Source: JADFRG01 sp036986135
GTDB taxonomy: Bacteria > Chloroflexota > Anaerolineae > Anaerolineales > E44-bin32
Assembly: GCA_036986135.1 (NCBI GenBank)
Contig: BTQZ01000001.1
Location: 1-64,000, forward strand
DNA length: 64,000 nucleotides
Direction of reading: 5' to 3'
Below, piece by piece: positions 34,771 through 43,685 of the stretch. Positions within the stretch are counted from its first letter, which is position 1. The number at the start of each line of letters is the position of its first letter. The translations under genes were made by a program, and so were the position numbers. The notes under the pieces were generated by a model. It worked only from the letters and a program-made list of their open reading frames with translations. It did not search any database and was not told the DNA's origin.

Positions 34771-35331
34771 ATGGAAGTGACCGTGGGCGCCTCAAACAAG
34801 AAGCCACAATTTGATGTTCTCGTGGATGCACACGCGGGTGAGATCTATGCCTACCTGTGGCGGATGCTCCAGAATGAGCAAGATGCCGAAGACTGCCTTC
34901 AAGAGGGGTTTCTCAAAGCCTACCTGGCGTACGATCGGTTGGATGGGTCGGCCAACTATCGAGCTTGGCTTTACCGCATCGCGGGCAATACGGCCCGCAC
35001 TCGCCTCAGAGGCAGATTGCGCACGGGGGTTCTGCTCTCCGAGGAGCATTCAGACTCCAGTCTTCCAATTGAGCAGCAGGCAGAGAACACGTTCCAGCTG
35101 GAGGCGGTGATCCAGGCGATCGAGGGCTTACCGTACAAGCAACGCGCGTCAGTTATTCTGAGGAAGTATCAGGAGCTCAGCTATGAGGAGATCGGCATGA
35201 TCCTGGACACCAGCGCCGAAAGCGCCCGGGCGAATGTCTACCAGGCGCTCAACAAGCTGCGGACACAGTTTGGTAACGGAGGTGCCTTGCCGGTACCCAA
35301 TTTGGCAGAAGAAAACAGCGAGGTTGCCTGA
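34771..35331 (+). CDS. ECF RNA polymerase sigma factor
   Basis: This 186-residue protein has region 2 (FDVLVDAHAGEIYAYLWRML, then DAEDCLQEGFLKAY) and region 4 (LPYKQRASVILRKYQELSYEEIG). No anti-sigma gene follows. Instead an ogt-type gene starts 2 bases after the stop. It may direct transcription of its own operon in response to alkylation damage, which is inference from the pairing. Confidence 0.9.
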   Translation: MEVTVGASNKKPQFDVLVDAHAGEIYAYLWRMLQNEQDAEDCLQEGFLKAYLAYDRLDGSANYRAWLYRIAGNTARTRLRGRLRTGVLLSEEHSDSSLPIEQQAENTFQLEAVIQAIEGLPYKQRASVILRKYQELSYEEIGMILDTSAESARANVYQALNKLRTQFGNGGALPVPNLAEENSEVA

Positions 35332-35333
35332 CG

Positions 35334-35945
35334 ATGGACAAGATTGAAGAGACGCTCGACGCGATCTACGGCACACCAGCGATGGGAACCGAGGTGTTGG
35401 ATAGGCTGCGCCACAGCGTGCGGCAGTGGCAAGAAGCCATCTGGTATGACGCGTTGCGGGACACCGCAGTCGGACCCCTTCTGGTGGCGGTCAGCGATCA
35501 GGGAGTGGTTGCGATTGAATTCGGTACGGATGAAGCGGGATTTGTGGGGGAGCTTGAAGCGAGGCACGGCGTCACGGCTATCCGCTCCATGGAGCGGGTC
35601 AGCGAAACGATGAGTCAGATCCTGCAATACCTTTCCGGTGATCGGCGGTCGTTTGAAATAGATATCGATCTGCGGGATTCAACGGAGTTCCAACGTAAGG
35701 TTCTGGAGGCGGCCGTGGCAGTACCGCCCGGTTATGTCGCCACCTACGGAGAGATCGCAACCCGCATCGGAAAGCCGCAATCCTCGCGGGCGGTAGGGCA
35801 GGCTCTGGCTCGAAACCCGATCCCGATCATCGTCCCCTGCCATCGAGTGGTAGCCGCGGACGGATCTCTCACCGGATATTCGGGCGCGGGTGGGATCGAA
35901 ACGAAAGCGCACCTGCTGAGGCTGGAGGGGGCGACGATCGCGTAG
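35334..35945 (+). CDS. ogt: Methylated-DNA-protein cysteine methyltransferase with N-terminal extension
   Basis: This 203-residue protein has the active-site PCHRVV (C169), the helix-turn-helix region SSRAVGQALARNPIP and GTPPGYV-like VPPGYVATYGEIA. It repairs O6-alkylguanine by accepting the alkyl group on Cys169. About 35 extra residues precede the usual N-terminal domain. It follows the ECF sigma gene by 2 bases and would be translated with it. Confidence 0.92.
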   Translation: MDKIEETLDAIYGTPAMGTEVLDRLRHSVRQWQEAIWYDALRDTAVGPLLVAVSDQGVVAIEFGTDEAGFVGELEARHGVTAIRSMERVSETMSQILQYLSGDRRSFEIDIDLRDSTEFQRKVLEAAVAVPPGYVATYGEIATRIGKPQSSRAVGQALARNPIPIIVPCHRVVAADGSLTGYSGAGGIETKAHLLRLEGATIA

Positions 35946-35947
35946 AG

Positions 35948-36559
35948 CTAGGTGCTCAAGAGATCGCGAGCCTGCTCCAGATCGGGCATCCTAATTCCCG
36001 GATCAAAACGGTCACAGACTCTTCGCAGCGCAGCTCGGTACGTGTGGCGCTGGCCTTGCTCGATGGCCGGCAGCTTTTCCCAGTCCGGTGTGGTGGTCTA
36101 TGTCCAGCGGCCCTTCGAATCCTGAACCAGATCACCTCTCCCCTCCAGCTCGCGCAACAGTTCGATCGTAAGGAGTGGATGCCCGATGGCCTGCTCAGAT
36201 AGGGCGCCACGAAAGGCCTCATCCAGTTTGTTCGGTTCGCGGTCAATGAGTGCCTCGATATCCAGCCACACTTCCGCTTCAGGGTCGAAGCCCACATGCA
36301 ACCGATCGGAAGTGATGTATTGGTGTTTTTCGTCTTCGATCGAGCTACGGATTAGCCACAAGGCCTGGCGCAGGTTGTTTCTGGCGCCGGATTCCAGTGA
36401 ATCCGGCCAGAACATGCCAGCCAGCCGCTCGCGCCGGTGTCGGACGCTTGGGTTGAGGACCAAGTACGCAAAGAGAGACTGAGCGGGGCGCGAGGGTATT
36501 CCCAGCCGCTCGCCTTCGCGCTGGAGACTGAATTGGCCGAGCAGCCCGACTTCTAACAT
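35948..36559 (-). pseudogene. Decayed BTAD/SARP-type transcriptional regulator
   Basis: The likely original start is ATG 36559 (MLEVGLLGQFSL). About 120 codons match the N-terminal winged-helix part of a BTAD regulator (RPAQSLFAYLVLNP, RERLAGMFWPDS, ARNNLRQALWLIR). The reading then jumps directly to a piece from much later in such proteins (GHPLLTIELLRELEGRGDLVQD), so most of the BTAD and ATPase domains are deleted. An in-frame TAG at 36098-36100, where Glu is expected, stops it. Beyond the stop the frame continues (TPDWEKLPA...) for 50 codons to 35948. It is probably non-functional. Confidence 0.75.
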
Positions 36560-36699
36560 CCACGATATATTGAAAACGGGGGTAGTGAAAGGGGAATGTT
36601 GGAATCGAGCGTGAAATCGATCTCGGCTAGGGTCCGAAGATGCGATAAAGGCATAATGCTCTCGTAGAAGGTAACCGTGAGTAATGAAAGGAATAAAGG

Positions 36700-37599
36700 A
36701 TGGATCCAATTCTCGAGTGGGGCCTGGAAGTCATCGTCGCGATTCAAACCATTCGATCGCCTGCGCTGGACGCATTCTTCCGGGGCGTCACCTTCCTTGG
36801 CGATGCCGAATTCTATTTGCTGCTCGCACCAATCATCATCTGGTGCGTGAACTACAGGCTCGGTGCTCGGCTCGGCATTCTCCTGCTTCTCTCGAGCTCC
36901 ATCAACGCAGCGTTCAAGAACACGTTCATGCAGCCCCGGCCCTGCGAACCCAGGCCCGAGATTTGCATAGATCAGGCCGAGGGCTACGGCATCCCAAGCG
37001 GACATGCTCAGAATGCGATCGTGTTTTGGGGCGTAATCGCACACTGGGTCGAAAAATCATGGGCGTGGGCTACGGCGATTCTCTTAATGCTGCTCATCGG
37101 ACTCTCGCGGATCTACCTGGGGGTTCATTTCCCGACTGATGTCTTTGCGGGATGGGCCATCGGGATCGTGATCCTGGGGACTTACGTTGCCCTGGGAAAG
37201 CGAACAGAGACCTGGCTCGGTGGGCTATCGCTGCCGGCACAGGTCCTCGTGGCCACAGCCGTACCGCTGCTGCTCCTCGCCCTGCAGCCAAATGATGTGA
37301 TGGTCCAGGTCACCGGTGCGTTCGCGGGAATTGCCGTTGGGGTAGCGCTGGGAGTTTGGTATCTGGATTTCGATGCAGGCGGTCCACTTTGGCAGCGAGC
37401 AGTACGCTTTGTCTTGGGGGTGGCCCTAGTCGCCGCGATCTACTTCGGCCTGCGCTTCATCTTCCCCGGTGAAGGAGAATCACTATACGCTGTATTTCGG
37501 TTCATTCGCTACGGCCTGGTAGGGCTGTGGATCAGCCTCGGGGCGCCCTGGCTCTTCCTCCGACTGGGCCTGGCTGACACGAAACAAACAAGTGCTTGA
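36700..37599 (+). CDS. PAP2-family membrane phosphatase
   Basis: This 299-residue protein has at least seven hydrophobic segments. The three phosphatase motifs are visible: KNTFMQPRPCEPRP near residue 69 (motif 1), GYGIPSGHAQNA near 97 (motif 2, with His) and SRIYLGVHFPTDVFAGW near 136 (motif 3, with His and Asp). It would remove phosphate from a lipid pyrophosphate such as undecaprenyl-PP or phosphatidic acid on the outer face of the membrane. It is divergent from the BTAD relic and stands alone. Confidence 0.9.
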   Translation: MDPILEWGLEVIVAIQTIRSPALDAFFRGVTFLGDAEFYLLLAPIIIWCVNYRLGARLGILLLLSSSINAAFKNTFMQPRPCEPRPEICIDQAEGYGIPSGHAQNAIVFWGVIAHWVEKSWAWATAILLMLLIGLSRIYLGVHFPTDVFAGWAIGIVILGTYVALGKRTETWLGGLSLPAQVLVATAVPLLLLALQPNDVMVQVTGAFAGIAVGVALGVWYLDFDAGGPLWQRAVRFVLGVALVAAIYFGLRFIFPGEGESLYAVFRFIRYGLVGLWISLGAPWLFLRLGLADTKQTSA

Positions 37600-37715
37600 G
37601 GCCCGTCGGTGTAGAGTAGATTCCCACAACAGACAACCCATTAGCGGGAGCCGGTACGCATCCCTAACGCTGCCTTGTTAGCTTGAGCTCGAATCCAAGG
37701 AACAGGAGCGTTCAA

Positions 37716-38019
37716 ATGGCAATCAACCCAGTCTTACCTCACACCCAAAAACCTTCCACGCGGGAGCTTTTCATTTCGTCACCCGCCGCAGCCCTCGTTG
37801 AATACACGGATCATGAACCGGCTTAGGGGCAAGTACGGGCTGCAAATGACGCCCATCACATCTGCCAGCCTGCGAACCGCCGTACGACGCCTACGAAAAG
37901 GTGGAATTGTAGGGATAGCAGCGGATGTGCCGCCGCTGTGGCCATCGGTCCCAGAAGCCTCACTTCTCTTTCAACACCGGCTGCCTCCGGCGTTGACAAG
38001 CCGCTTGATTCGGAGATAA
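37716..38019 (+). pseudogene. Remnant of a lysophospholipid (HtrB/LpxL-like) acyltransferase
   Basis: An ATG at 37716 with AGGAG upstream begins a frame that ends at TAG after 34 codons (…LVEYTDHEPA). Overlapping it in another frame is a piece that resembles the middle of HtrB-type acyltransferases (MNRLRGKYGLQMTPITSASL, RRLRKGGIVGIAADVP), which then degrades and stops at 38019. A frameshift near 37812 plus deletion of both ends best explains it. The first 25 codons do not look like the family. Confidence 0.55.
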
Positions 38020-38040
38020 TCACTCACATAGGCAGCGACG

Positions 38041-38311
38041 GAGGAAAGTAGGCGAGCAGAACTCGCCAGGGAGGTGGAGGCGTGACTGGAACCTCCGCCC
38101 GAGGGGAGCCCGCCGAAGTTCCCTCCTGAGCCGCCCGTGGGAACGCTCCAGAAGATAGCGGATTCTTCTGAGGGCCAGTAGTTCGGGCCGGAACCCAGCC
38201 GTTATCAACTGGGTGCCGATCGGTTGTGATCGGAGCTGAGAGAGCCAGTATGGTTAACAAGGGTGGTACCGCGGGTCCTCCCGTCCCTTGAAGGGCGGGA
38301 GTTTTCTTTTC
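38041..38311 (+). promoter_or_regulatory. T-box leader responding to tRNA(Phe)
   Basis: A full T-box lies ahead of pheST. Stem I is closed by GGAGG (38040s) with CCTCC (38123s), with the AAGTA side opposite a specifier loop that reads GAAGTTCCC; the codon TTC at 38119-38121 specifies Phe. The conserved antiterminator box AAGGGTGGTACCGCG is at 38259-38273, where GGT pairs with the ACC end of uncharged tRNA. An intrinsic terminator follows. Uncharged tRNA(Phe) would turn the operon on. Confidence 0.93.
38277..38310 (+). terminator. T-box terminator of pheST
   Basis: CTCCCGTCCCT pairs with AGGGCGGGAG around a short TGA loop and is followed by TTTTCTTTT. It competes with the antiterminator formed by the T-box sequence. 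Confidence 0.9.
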
Positions 38312-38328
38312 GAGAAGGAGTAAGCCGC

Positions 38329-39354
38329 ATGCAGGAGCACCTAGACAAGCTCGAGAAGCAGGCGCTGGCCGAGCTGGATCAGGTATCGGACGCGGGGGAG
38401 CTGCAGAATTGGAGGGTCAAACACCTGGGTCGCTCGGCAGAAGTTGGCAAAGTTCTGGAGGGATTGCGCGAGCTTCCATCCGAGGACCGACCGTCCGTCG
38501 GACGGCGGGCGAACGAAGTTAAATCCCATTTGGAAAATGCCTATGCTGCAAGAGAGGAAGTCCTGCGCGGGCAGGAGCTTGAGCGTTCAATGGCTGAGGA
38601 GAAGCTGGACGTCACGCTCCCAGGTCTATCTCCGGCACGCGGACGGATCCACCCATCCACTCAAACGATGCGGCAGATCATCCGTATATGGGCCGAAATG
38701 GGGTTTCAGGTCTATCGCTCCCGCGAGGTAGAGACGGACGAGTACAACTTCGGGCTGCTCAACTTTCCGCCTCACCATCCTGCGCGCGACATGCAGGACT
38801 CCTTCTATACGACCGACCCAGAAGTCATTCTGCGCACACACACGTCGCCGGGGCAAATACGCGTCATGCGCGAGCGGGCGCCAGAGCCGATTCGCGTGGT
38901 CCTGCCCGGTATGTGCTATCGCCACGAGCAAATCACGGCTCGATCTGAAATCCAATTCAATCAGATCGAGGGCCTGGCCGTGGGCCACCAAATCACGATG
39001 GCCGATCTAAAAGGCACGCTCAGTGCTTTTGCGCGTCGATTCTTTGGACAAGAGGTCCGTACGCGATTTCGCGGATCTTACTTTCCCTTCACGGAGCCTT
39101 CAGCAGAATTGGATATCGAGTGCTTCGTATGCGGTGGGGAAGGTTGTACGGTGTGCAAACGCACAGGCTGGCTGGAAATCCTCGGAAGCGGGATGGTACA
39201 TCCCACGGTGCTCGAGAACGGGGGCTACGACCCGTCACTATACAGTGGGTTCGCCTTCGGCATGGGTCCAGAACGCATCACAATGCTAAAGCACGGGATC
39301 GAAGACATACGCTACTTCTGGGCCAATGATCTGCGATTCCTGGAGCAGTTTTAG
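38329..39354 (+). CDS. pheS: Phenylalanyl-tRNA synthetase alpha subunit
   Basis: ATG 38329 has GAAGGAG upstream; the product is 341 residues, normal for PheS. It has an N-terminal coiled-coil arm for tRNA, class II motif 1 around HPSTQTMRQI, motif 2 (YRHEQITARSEIQFNQIEGLAVG) and motif 3 (GFAFGMGPERITML). A Cys-rich stretch, CFVCGGEGCTVCKRTGW near residue 265, is found in many bacterial PheS. It forms the heterotetramer with PheT, whose gene follows by 31 bases. Confidence 0.97.
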   Translation: MQEHLDKLEKQALAELDQVSDAGELQNWRVKHLGRSAEVGKVLEGLRELPSEDRPSVGRRANEVKSHLENAYAAREEVLRGQELERSMAEEKLDVTLPGLSPARGRIHPSTQTMRQIIRIWAEMGFQVYRSREVETDEYNFGLLNFPPHHPARDMQDSFYTTDPEVILRTHTSPGQIRVMRERAPEPIRVVLPGMCYRHEQITARSEIQFNQIEGLAVGHQITMADLKGTLSAFARRFFGQEVRTRFRGSYFPFTEPSAELDIECFVCGGEGCTVCKRTGWLEILGSGMVHPTVLENGGYDPSLYSGFAFGMGPERITMLKHGIEDIRYFWANDLRFLEQF

Positions 39355-39385
39355 TGCGCGGCCTCAGAGATGGAAGGATAGATAG

Positions 39386-41908
39386 ATGAAGGTTCCACTG
39401 TCGTGGTTGAGGGACTTCGTCGACATCGAGGTCTCGATCGATGAGCTGGCGCGGAAGCTTACATTGGCCGGGCTGGAGGTAGAGCAGATCCGATACGTCG
39501 GGCTGCCCATCGCTTACGCGGAAACGAAAGTAACTGGTCTGGCCTGGGATCCGGAAAAGATCGTGGTGGGGGAGATTCTGGAAGTCATGCCACATCCGAA
39601 TGCGGATCGCCTGGTGCTCACCCGGCTCAGCGATGGAAAACATGAGCACACCGTTCTCACCGGGGCGCCAAACCTGCTTGGTCTGAAGGACTCTGGCCCA
39701 TTGGAGACACCGATAAAAGTGGCGTACGCCAAGGAAGGATCCCAAATCTACGACGGCAAGAGCGCCGGGTGGGAGCTCATGACGCTGAAGCCGGTCAAGA
39801 TTCGCGGCGTCGAATCCTGCTCTATGGCCTGCTCTGAGAAGGAACTCGGCATATCGGATGACCACGGTGGAATCATTGTGCTGGATGATGATGCTCGACC
39901 GGGGACGCCGCTGGCCGACTACATGGGAGATGTGGTTTTCGACATCGATATCCTTCCAAACATTGCCAGAAATGCGAACATCCTTGGGGTGGCAAGGGAG
40001 ACCGCCGCGCAGCTTGGCGTTTCACTCAAGGAGCCTTCGTTCGAAGTCAGGTGGGAAGGACATTCGATCGAGGGCCAGGTGAAGCTGGATATTCGGGAGC
40101 CCGAACTCAACCCACGCTTTGTGCTTGGCCTAATCGAAGATGTGAACATCGCCCCAAGTCCGTTTTGGATCCAGCGGAGGCTGCGCCTGGCTGGAATGCG
40201 GCCGATCAACAATATCGTTGACACCACCAACTACGTGATGCTGGAGATTGGTCAGCCGCTGCATGCATTCGACTACGATGTGCTCGTGGAGCGGGCGGGA
40301 GGCGGCTCGCCCACCATCATCACGCGGTTGCCGGAGCCAGGAGAGACTCTAACCACGCTGGATGATGTGGAGCGCCAGCTTGACGATTTCACGATCCTGG
40401 TGGCCGATACGGCCGGAGCGCTCTCCATCGGCGGAGTTATGGGCGGCGGAGAATCGGAGGTCGGCGAAGGCACCAAGCGTGTGCTGCTCGAAGGGGCAGG
40501 TTGGGATTTCATCAATATTCGAAAGACGGTGGCTGCGCAAAAGTTCTCCTCTGAAGCCGCTTATCGCTTCGAGCGCGGCGTACATCCTGCCATGGCGGAA
40601 CGCGGCGTGCGCAGGGGCCTTGAAATGATGCGCGAGCTCACTCGGGGTTCGGTCTCCGAAGGACTGATCGACAAGTATCCGAGCCCGCCGGCCGCCTCAA
40701 CGGTTGAGATCACACAGGCCGACGTCCAACGCTGGCTCGGAATCGAACTCGAACTGAGTGAAGCCGCGGCGCTGCTTGAGCGGCTGGAATTCTCGACCGA
40801 GATGGATGCGAACAGTCTGCGAGTCTCGCCGCCGGATCATCGCCTGGATATCGGAGCAGGGGTCGTGGGAAAAGCGGACGTCATGGAGGAATTGGCCCGC
40901 CTCCATGGCTACGACCGAATCCCGGAGACCCAAATTGCGGATCGCATCCCTCCCCAATATGCCAACCCACGCTTGGAAGCGGAGGCGAGGGTGCGAGATC
41001 TACTTGCCAGCATGGGACTCCAGGAGGTGGTCACGTATCGCCTGACCTCTCCCGCCCGGGAGGCGAAGGCGCTCGCCTCGCAAGGTACGGAAGATCGGGA
41101 GTATGTACGATTGGCCAATCCGATCGGAGAGGATCGGATCGTGCTCCGGCAGGATCTGCTGGCCAGCGTGTTAGAGGTGGTGGGCAAGAACGTTCGCAGT
41201 CGGGAGCGAGTAGCCGTCTTCGAGATTGGGCCCGTCTTCCTGCCGATCAGTGGGAAGCAGCTTCCAGAAGAATCCGACCGGCTGGCGATCGCTATGCGCG
41301 GCCCGCTTAATCCCCTCAGTTGGAAGGTCACCGAGCTGGGGGAAATGGATTTCTACGATATGACAGGTGTGATCGATGGGCTGCTGACCGGGCTCCATGT
41401 GGGCGATGTTCAGTACGAGCCGACCGCGCATGCCGCCTTCCACCCCGGCATGTGTGCGAGTATTTTGGTGGATGGTACGGCATTAGGGGTTACGGGCGTC
41501 GTGCATCCCATGGTGGCCGAGCGTTTCGAGAGCCCGGATACGGCGATCGTAGCGGCCGAGATGGATCTCAACGCCTTATTCGAGCGGATTCCCGAACGCT
41601 ATCCTGTGCGGCCGGTTCCGGCGTTTCCACCAGTGCTCGAAGATCTGGCCTTCGTCGTGGACCAGGAGATGCCGTCAGAGCGGTTGAGGACACTGATACA
41701 TGAGACGGGGAAGCCCTTGGTAGCTGAAGTTTCAGTCTTCGATCTGTACCAAGGAGAGCAGGTGGGGCAGGGAAAGAAGAGCCTGGCCTTTTCGATCGTG
41801 TATCAGGCGGACGACCGTACGCTGACTGACGAGGAAGTCGCCACGGTGCGGAGTAAGATCGTCAATCGATTGGAGAAGGAGCTTGGGGCGAAACTGCGGG
41901 ACTTCTAG
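39386..41908 (+). CDS. pheT: Phenylalanyl-tRNA synthetase beta subunit
   Basis: This 840-residue protein has the full bacterial layout: an N-terminal KVPLSWLRDFVDIE, tRNA-binding (EMAP-like) domain at about 45-175, B3/B4 editing domain at about 230-420 (NNIVDTTNYVMLEIGQPLHAFDYD), B5 domain near 440-510, catalytic-like core and a C-terminal FDX-ACB domain (FPPVLEDLAFVVD to the end). It is a little longer than usual. It is controlled with pheS by the Phe T-box. Confidence 0.97.
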   Translation: MKVPLSWLRDFVDIEVSIDELARKLTLAGLEVEQIRYVGLPIAYAETKVTGLAWDPEKIVVGEILEVMPHPNADRLVLTRLSDGKHEHTVLTGAPNLLGLKDSGPLETPIKVAYAKEGSQIYDGKSAGWELMTLKPVKIRGVESCSMACSEKELGISDDHGGIIVLDDDARPGTPLADYMGDVVFDIDILPNIARNANILGVARETAAQLGVSLKEPSFEVRWEGHSIEGQVKLDIREPELNPRFVLGLIEDVNIAPSPFWIQRRLRLAGMRPINNIVDTTNYVMLEIGQPLHAFDYDVLVERAGGGSPTIITRLPEPGETLTTLDDVERQLDDFTILVADTAGALSIGGVMGGGESEVGEGTKRVLLEGAGWDFINIRKTVAAQKFSSEAAYRFERGVHPAMAERGVRRGLEMMRELTRGSVSEGLIDKYPSPPAASTVEITQADVQRWLGIELELSEAAALLERLEFSTEMDANSLRVSPPDHRLDIGAGVVGKADVMEELARLHGYDRIPETQIADRIPPQYANPRLEAEARVRDLLASMGLQEVVTYRLTSPAREAKALASQGTEDREYVRLANPIGEDRIVLRQDLLASVLEVVGKNVRSRERVAVFEIGPVFLPISGKQLPEESDRLAIAMRGPLNPLSWKVTELGEMDFYDMTGVIDGLLTGLHVGDVQYEPTAHAAFHPGMCASILVDGTALGVTGVVHPMVAERFESPDTAIVAAEMDLNALFERIPERYPVRPVPAFPPVLEDLAFVVDQEMPSERLRTLIHETGKPLVAEVSVFDLYQGEQVGQGKKSLAFSIVYQADDRTLTDEEVATVRSKIVNRLEKELGAKLRDF

Positions 41909-42540
41909 GCCTGCGCGGCCTCTTCAGCTTCTTCGGCTGCTTTAGCATAGGCTTCGGCTCTACCTAAAGCAACGCTCGCCAGGTGGCCCACGATCATCAG
42001 CAGGTCGTGATCCACGTCCGTGAACTCACGGTCATAATTCTTGGTGATGGCCTCCAGCGCACCCAGCACGCGATCGCCGTCGAGTAGTGGCACGGCAGCC
42101 AGTGAGCGCGTGTGAAATCCAAAGGCTTCGTCGATCTTGGGATAGAAACGTGAATCAGTCCGCACGTTGGTGAGAAACAGGGGCCGCTTATTCTCCGCGA
42201 CCCAGCCGGCGATCCCCTTGCCGGGCGGCAGGCGGTAGCCTGAGAGCCGCTCGCGTGCTTCGCCGTGAACCACGGCGAACACCAGTTCATTGGTATCTTC
42301 GTCCAGCAGTAGAAGAGAACCGTCGCTTGCGCCGACGACCGCCACGGCAGAGGCCAGCAGATCGTCCAGGAGCACAAGCACATCCGTCGTGGGGGTGATG
42401 CGCTGAATGATTTCCTGCAGGGTGCCCAGAGCCCGCACCGACGAGCGCAGAACTTGAAGTTCATCTTTAAGATCGCGGTTATCGTCTGTCAGGCGGGCTA
42501 CTTCCAATTGAAGGAAGCGCATCGGATCACTAGTTTCCAT
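41905..42540 (-). CDS. GAF-domain protein
   Basis: This 211-residue protein has an N-terminal coiled coil (about residues 5-32, EVARLTDDNRDLKDELQVL) and one GAF domain at about 45-195 (ASDGSLLLLDED, LPPGKGIAGWVAENKRPL, AVPLLDGDRVLGALEA). It has no output domain, so it probably acts by dimerising or binding another protein. Its stop overlaps the convergent pheT stop by 4 bases. Ligand unknown. Confidence 0.88.
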   Translation of the reverse strand: METSDPMRFLQLEVARLTDDNRDLKDELQVLRSSVRALGTLQEIIQRITPTTDVLVLLDDLLASAVAVVGASDGSLLLLDEDTNELVFAVVHGEARERLSGYRLPPGKGIAGWVAENKRPLFLTNVRTDSRFYPKIDEAFGFHTRSLAAVPLLDGDRVLGALEAITKNYDREFTDVDHDLLMIVGHLASVALGRAEAYAKAAEEAEEAAQA

Positions 42541-42598
42541 GCCAAATGCATAATAGCATGAGTCCTGTTAGCGGACAAAATCTAGGGGAGGTCGAGGA

Positions 42599-43033
42599 TT
42601 GAATCTTTATTTCTCATGCTCATTGACCGGAGGCCGGCAAGATGAAGGGATCTACGGGGTCATCGTGCGGCATCTCGAAGGTGCCGGACACGAAATTCCG
42701 ACCGCTCACTTGGCGGATCCGGGGGTGATGGAGCTCGAAAAAGTAACTACGGCGGACGAAATCTATGCGCGCGATATTCTCTGGATCGAAGGTTGCGATG
42801 CATTGATCGCGGAAGTCAGCACGCCTTCACACGGCGTCGGATATGAGATCGCCTACGCGCTGCGGCACAGCAAGCCGGTGCTGTGCTGCTACCGGGAGGG
42901 AGTTCCGGTCTCCAAAATGATCCTGGGGAACGATTCGCCGGGGCTGGTGGTGAGAGCCTACAAAACTGAGAGCGAGGTGCCCAAACTCATCGATGAGTAC
43001 CTGGCCAACCTGCCGAAATCAGGGCGTGGGTGA
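42599..43033 (+). CDS. DNPH1/RCL-like deoxynucleotide N-hydrolase
   Basis: This 144-residue protein starts at TTG after GGAGGTCGAGGA. It has the fold and motifs of the nucleoside 2-deoxyribosyltransferase/RCL group: YFSCSLTGGRQDEGIY at the start, ARDILWIEGCDALIAEVSTPSHGVGYEIAYAL (catalytic Glu and Asp) near 60-93, and GNDSPGLVVRAY. The family cuts the N-glycosidic bond of 2'-deoxynucleoside 5'-phosphates. It would remove unwanted nucleotides or feed salvage. It is convergent with the lipoprotein gene, overlapping by 15 bases. Confidence 0.85.
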   Translation: MNLYFSCSLTGGRQDEGIYGVIVRHLEGAGHEIPTAHLADPGVMELEKVTTADEIYARDILWIEGCDALIAEVSTPSHGVGYEIAYALRHSKPVLCCYREGVPVSKMILGNDSPGLVVRAYKTESEVPKLIDEYLANLPKSGRG

Positions 43034-43612
43034 GGGAGTAAAGGTAGAAGTGGGGGTATTAGAAGGGGTCGGAGTAGCAGTTGCGGTTGGACTGGGCAGC
43101 GGCGTGAATTCTGGCAGCGCCTCGGTGTTTCCAACTACCGTGGCGTATTCTCCCCAGAGATAGCAGAACTTCCCCGGCTGGTCGGGATTCGTGATGTACC
43201 AATAATTGGGGACGGTGCTGAGTGCCACGACTTCCTCCGTTTCGCCAACGAGTAGCGCGCCGCGATAGTCATAGGATCGGCCTGGCCCGGTACGGCAATT
43301 GGTATTGAGCGAGACGCTCACCATGGGAACGGATGGTGTCGCAGTGTACGCCAGGGTCGTAGTGGCCTGCGGAGCAGGGGCGGTCGGAGACTGCGGCTGC
43401 ACGTCAGTGGCCACCGGAACTGGTGTATCCGCTTCGGTGGGCTCTGCTGGGAATGCCGTTTCCGCAATTCGCGCCCTAACCGTGCCTGCGATGGCCGTCT
43501 CCGCCTGCCCAGCCGATACTTCGGTTGGGCTGGTCGAGGGAAGGTTGCATGCCAGGCCAACCACCACGAGCGTGGTGACTACTATCCCAAGACGTTTCTG
43601 AACTCCGGACAT
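43019..43612 (-). CDS. SH3-like lipoprotein with TP-rich tail
   Basis: This 197-residue protein has a signal peptide with lipobox VGLAC (Cys near residue 22). An Ala/Thr/Pro linker leads to a bacterial SH3-like domain at about 97-165 (SLNTNCRTGPGRSYDYRGALLVGE, then YWYITNPDQPGKFCYLWGEYATVVG). The end is a TPSP-rich tail. It is an exported, lipid-anchored protein that may bind cell wall or other surface polymers. It is paralogous to the next gene. The odd C-terminal TP tail, with nothing after it, suggests a lost or shifted distal domain. Confidence 0.8.
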   Translation of the reverse strand: MSGVQKRLGIVVTTLVVVGLACNLPSTSPTEVSAGQAETAIAGTVRARIAETAFPAEPTEADTPVPVATDVQPQSPTAPAPQATTTLAYTATPSVPMVSVSLNTNCRTGPGRSYDYRGALLVGETEEVVALSTVPNYWYITNPDQPGKFCYLWGEYATVVGNTEALPEFTPLPSPTATATPTPSNTPTSTFTPSPTP

Positions 43613-43685
43613 CGCTAACCCCGAGGGGTGGATCGAATGAAGTCTACTCTATGTAATTGGGCCAGATTCTGAATGAGACGCGATC

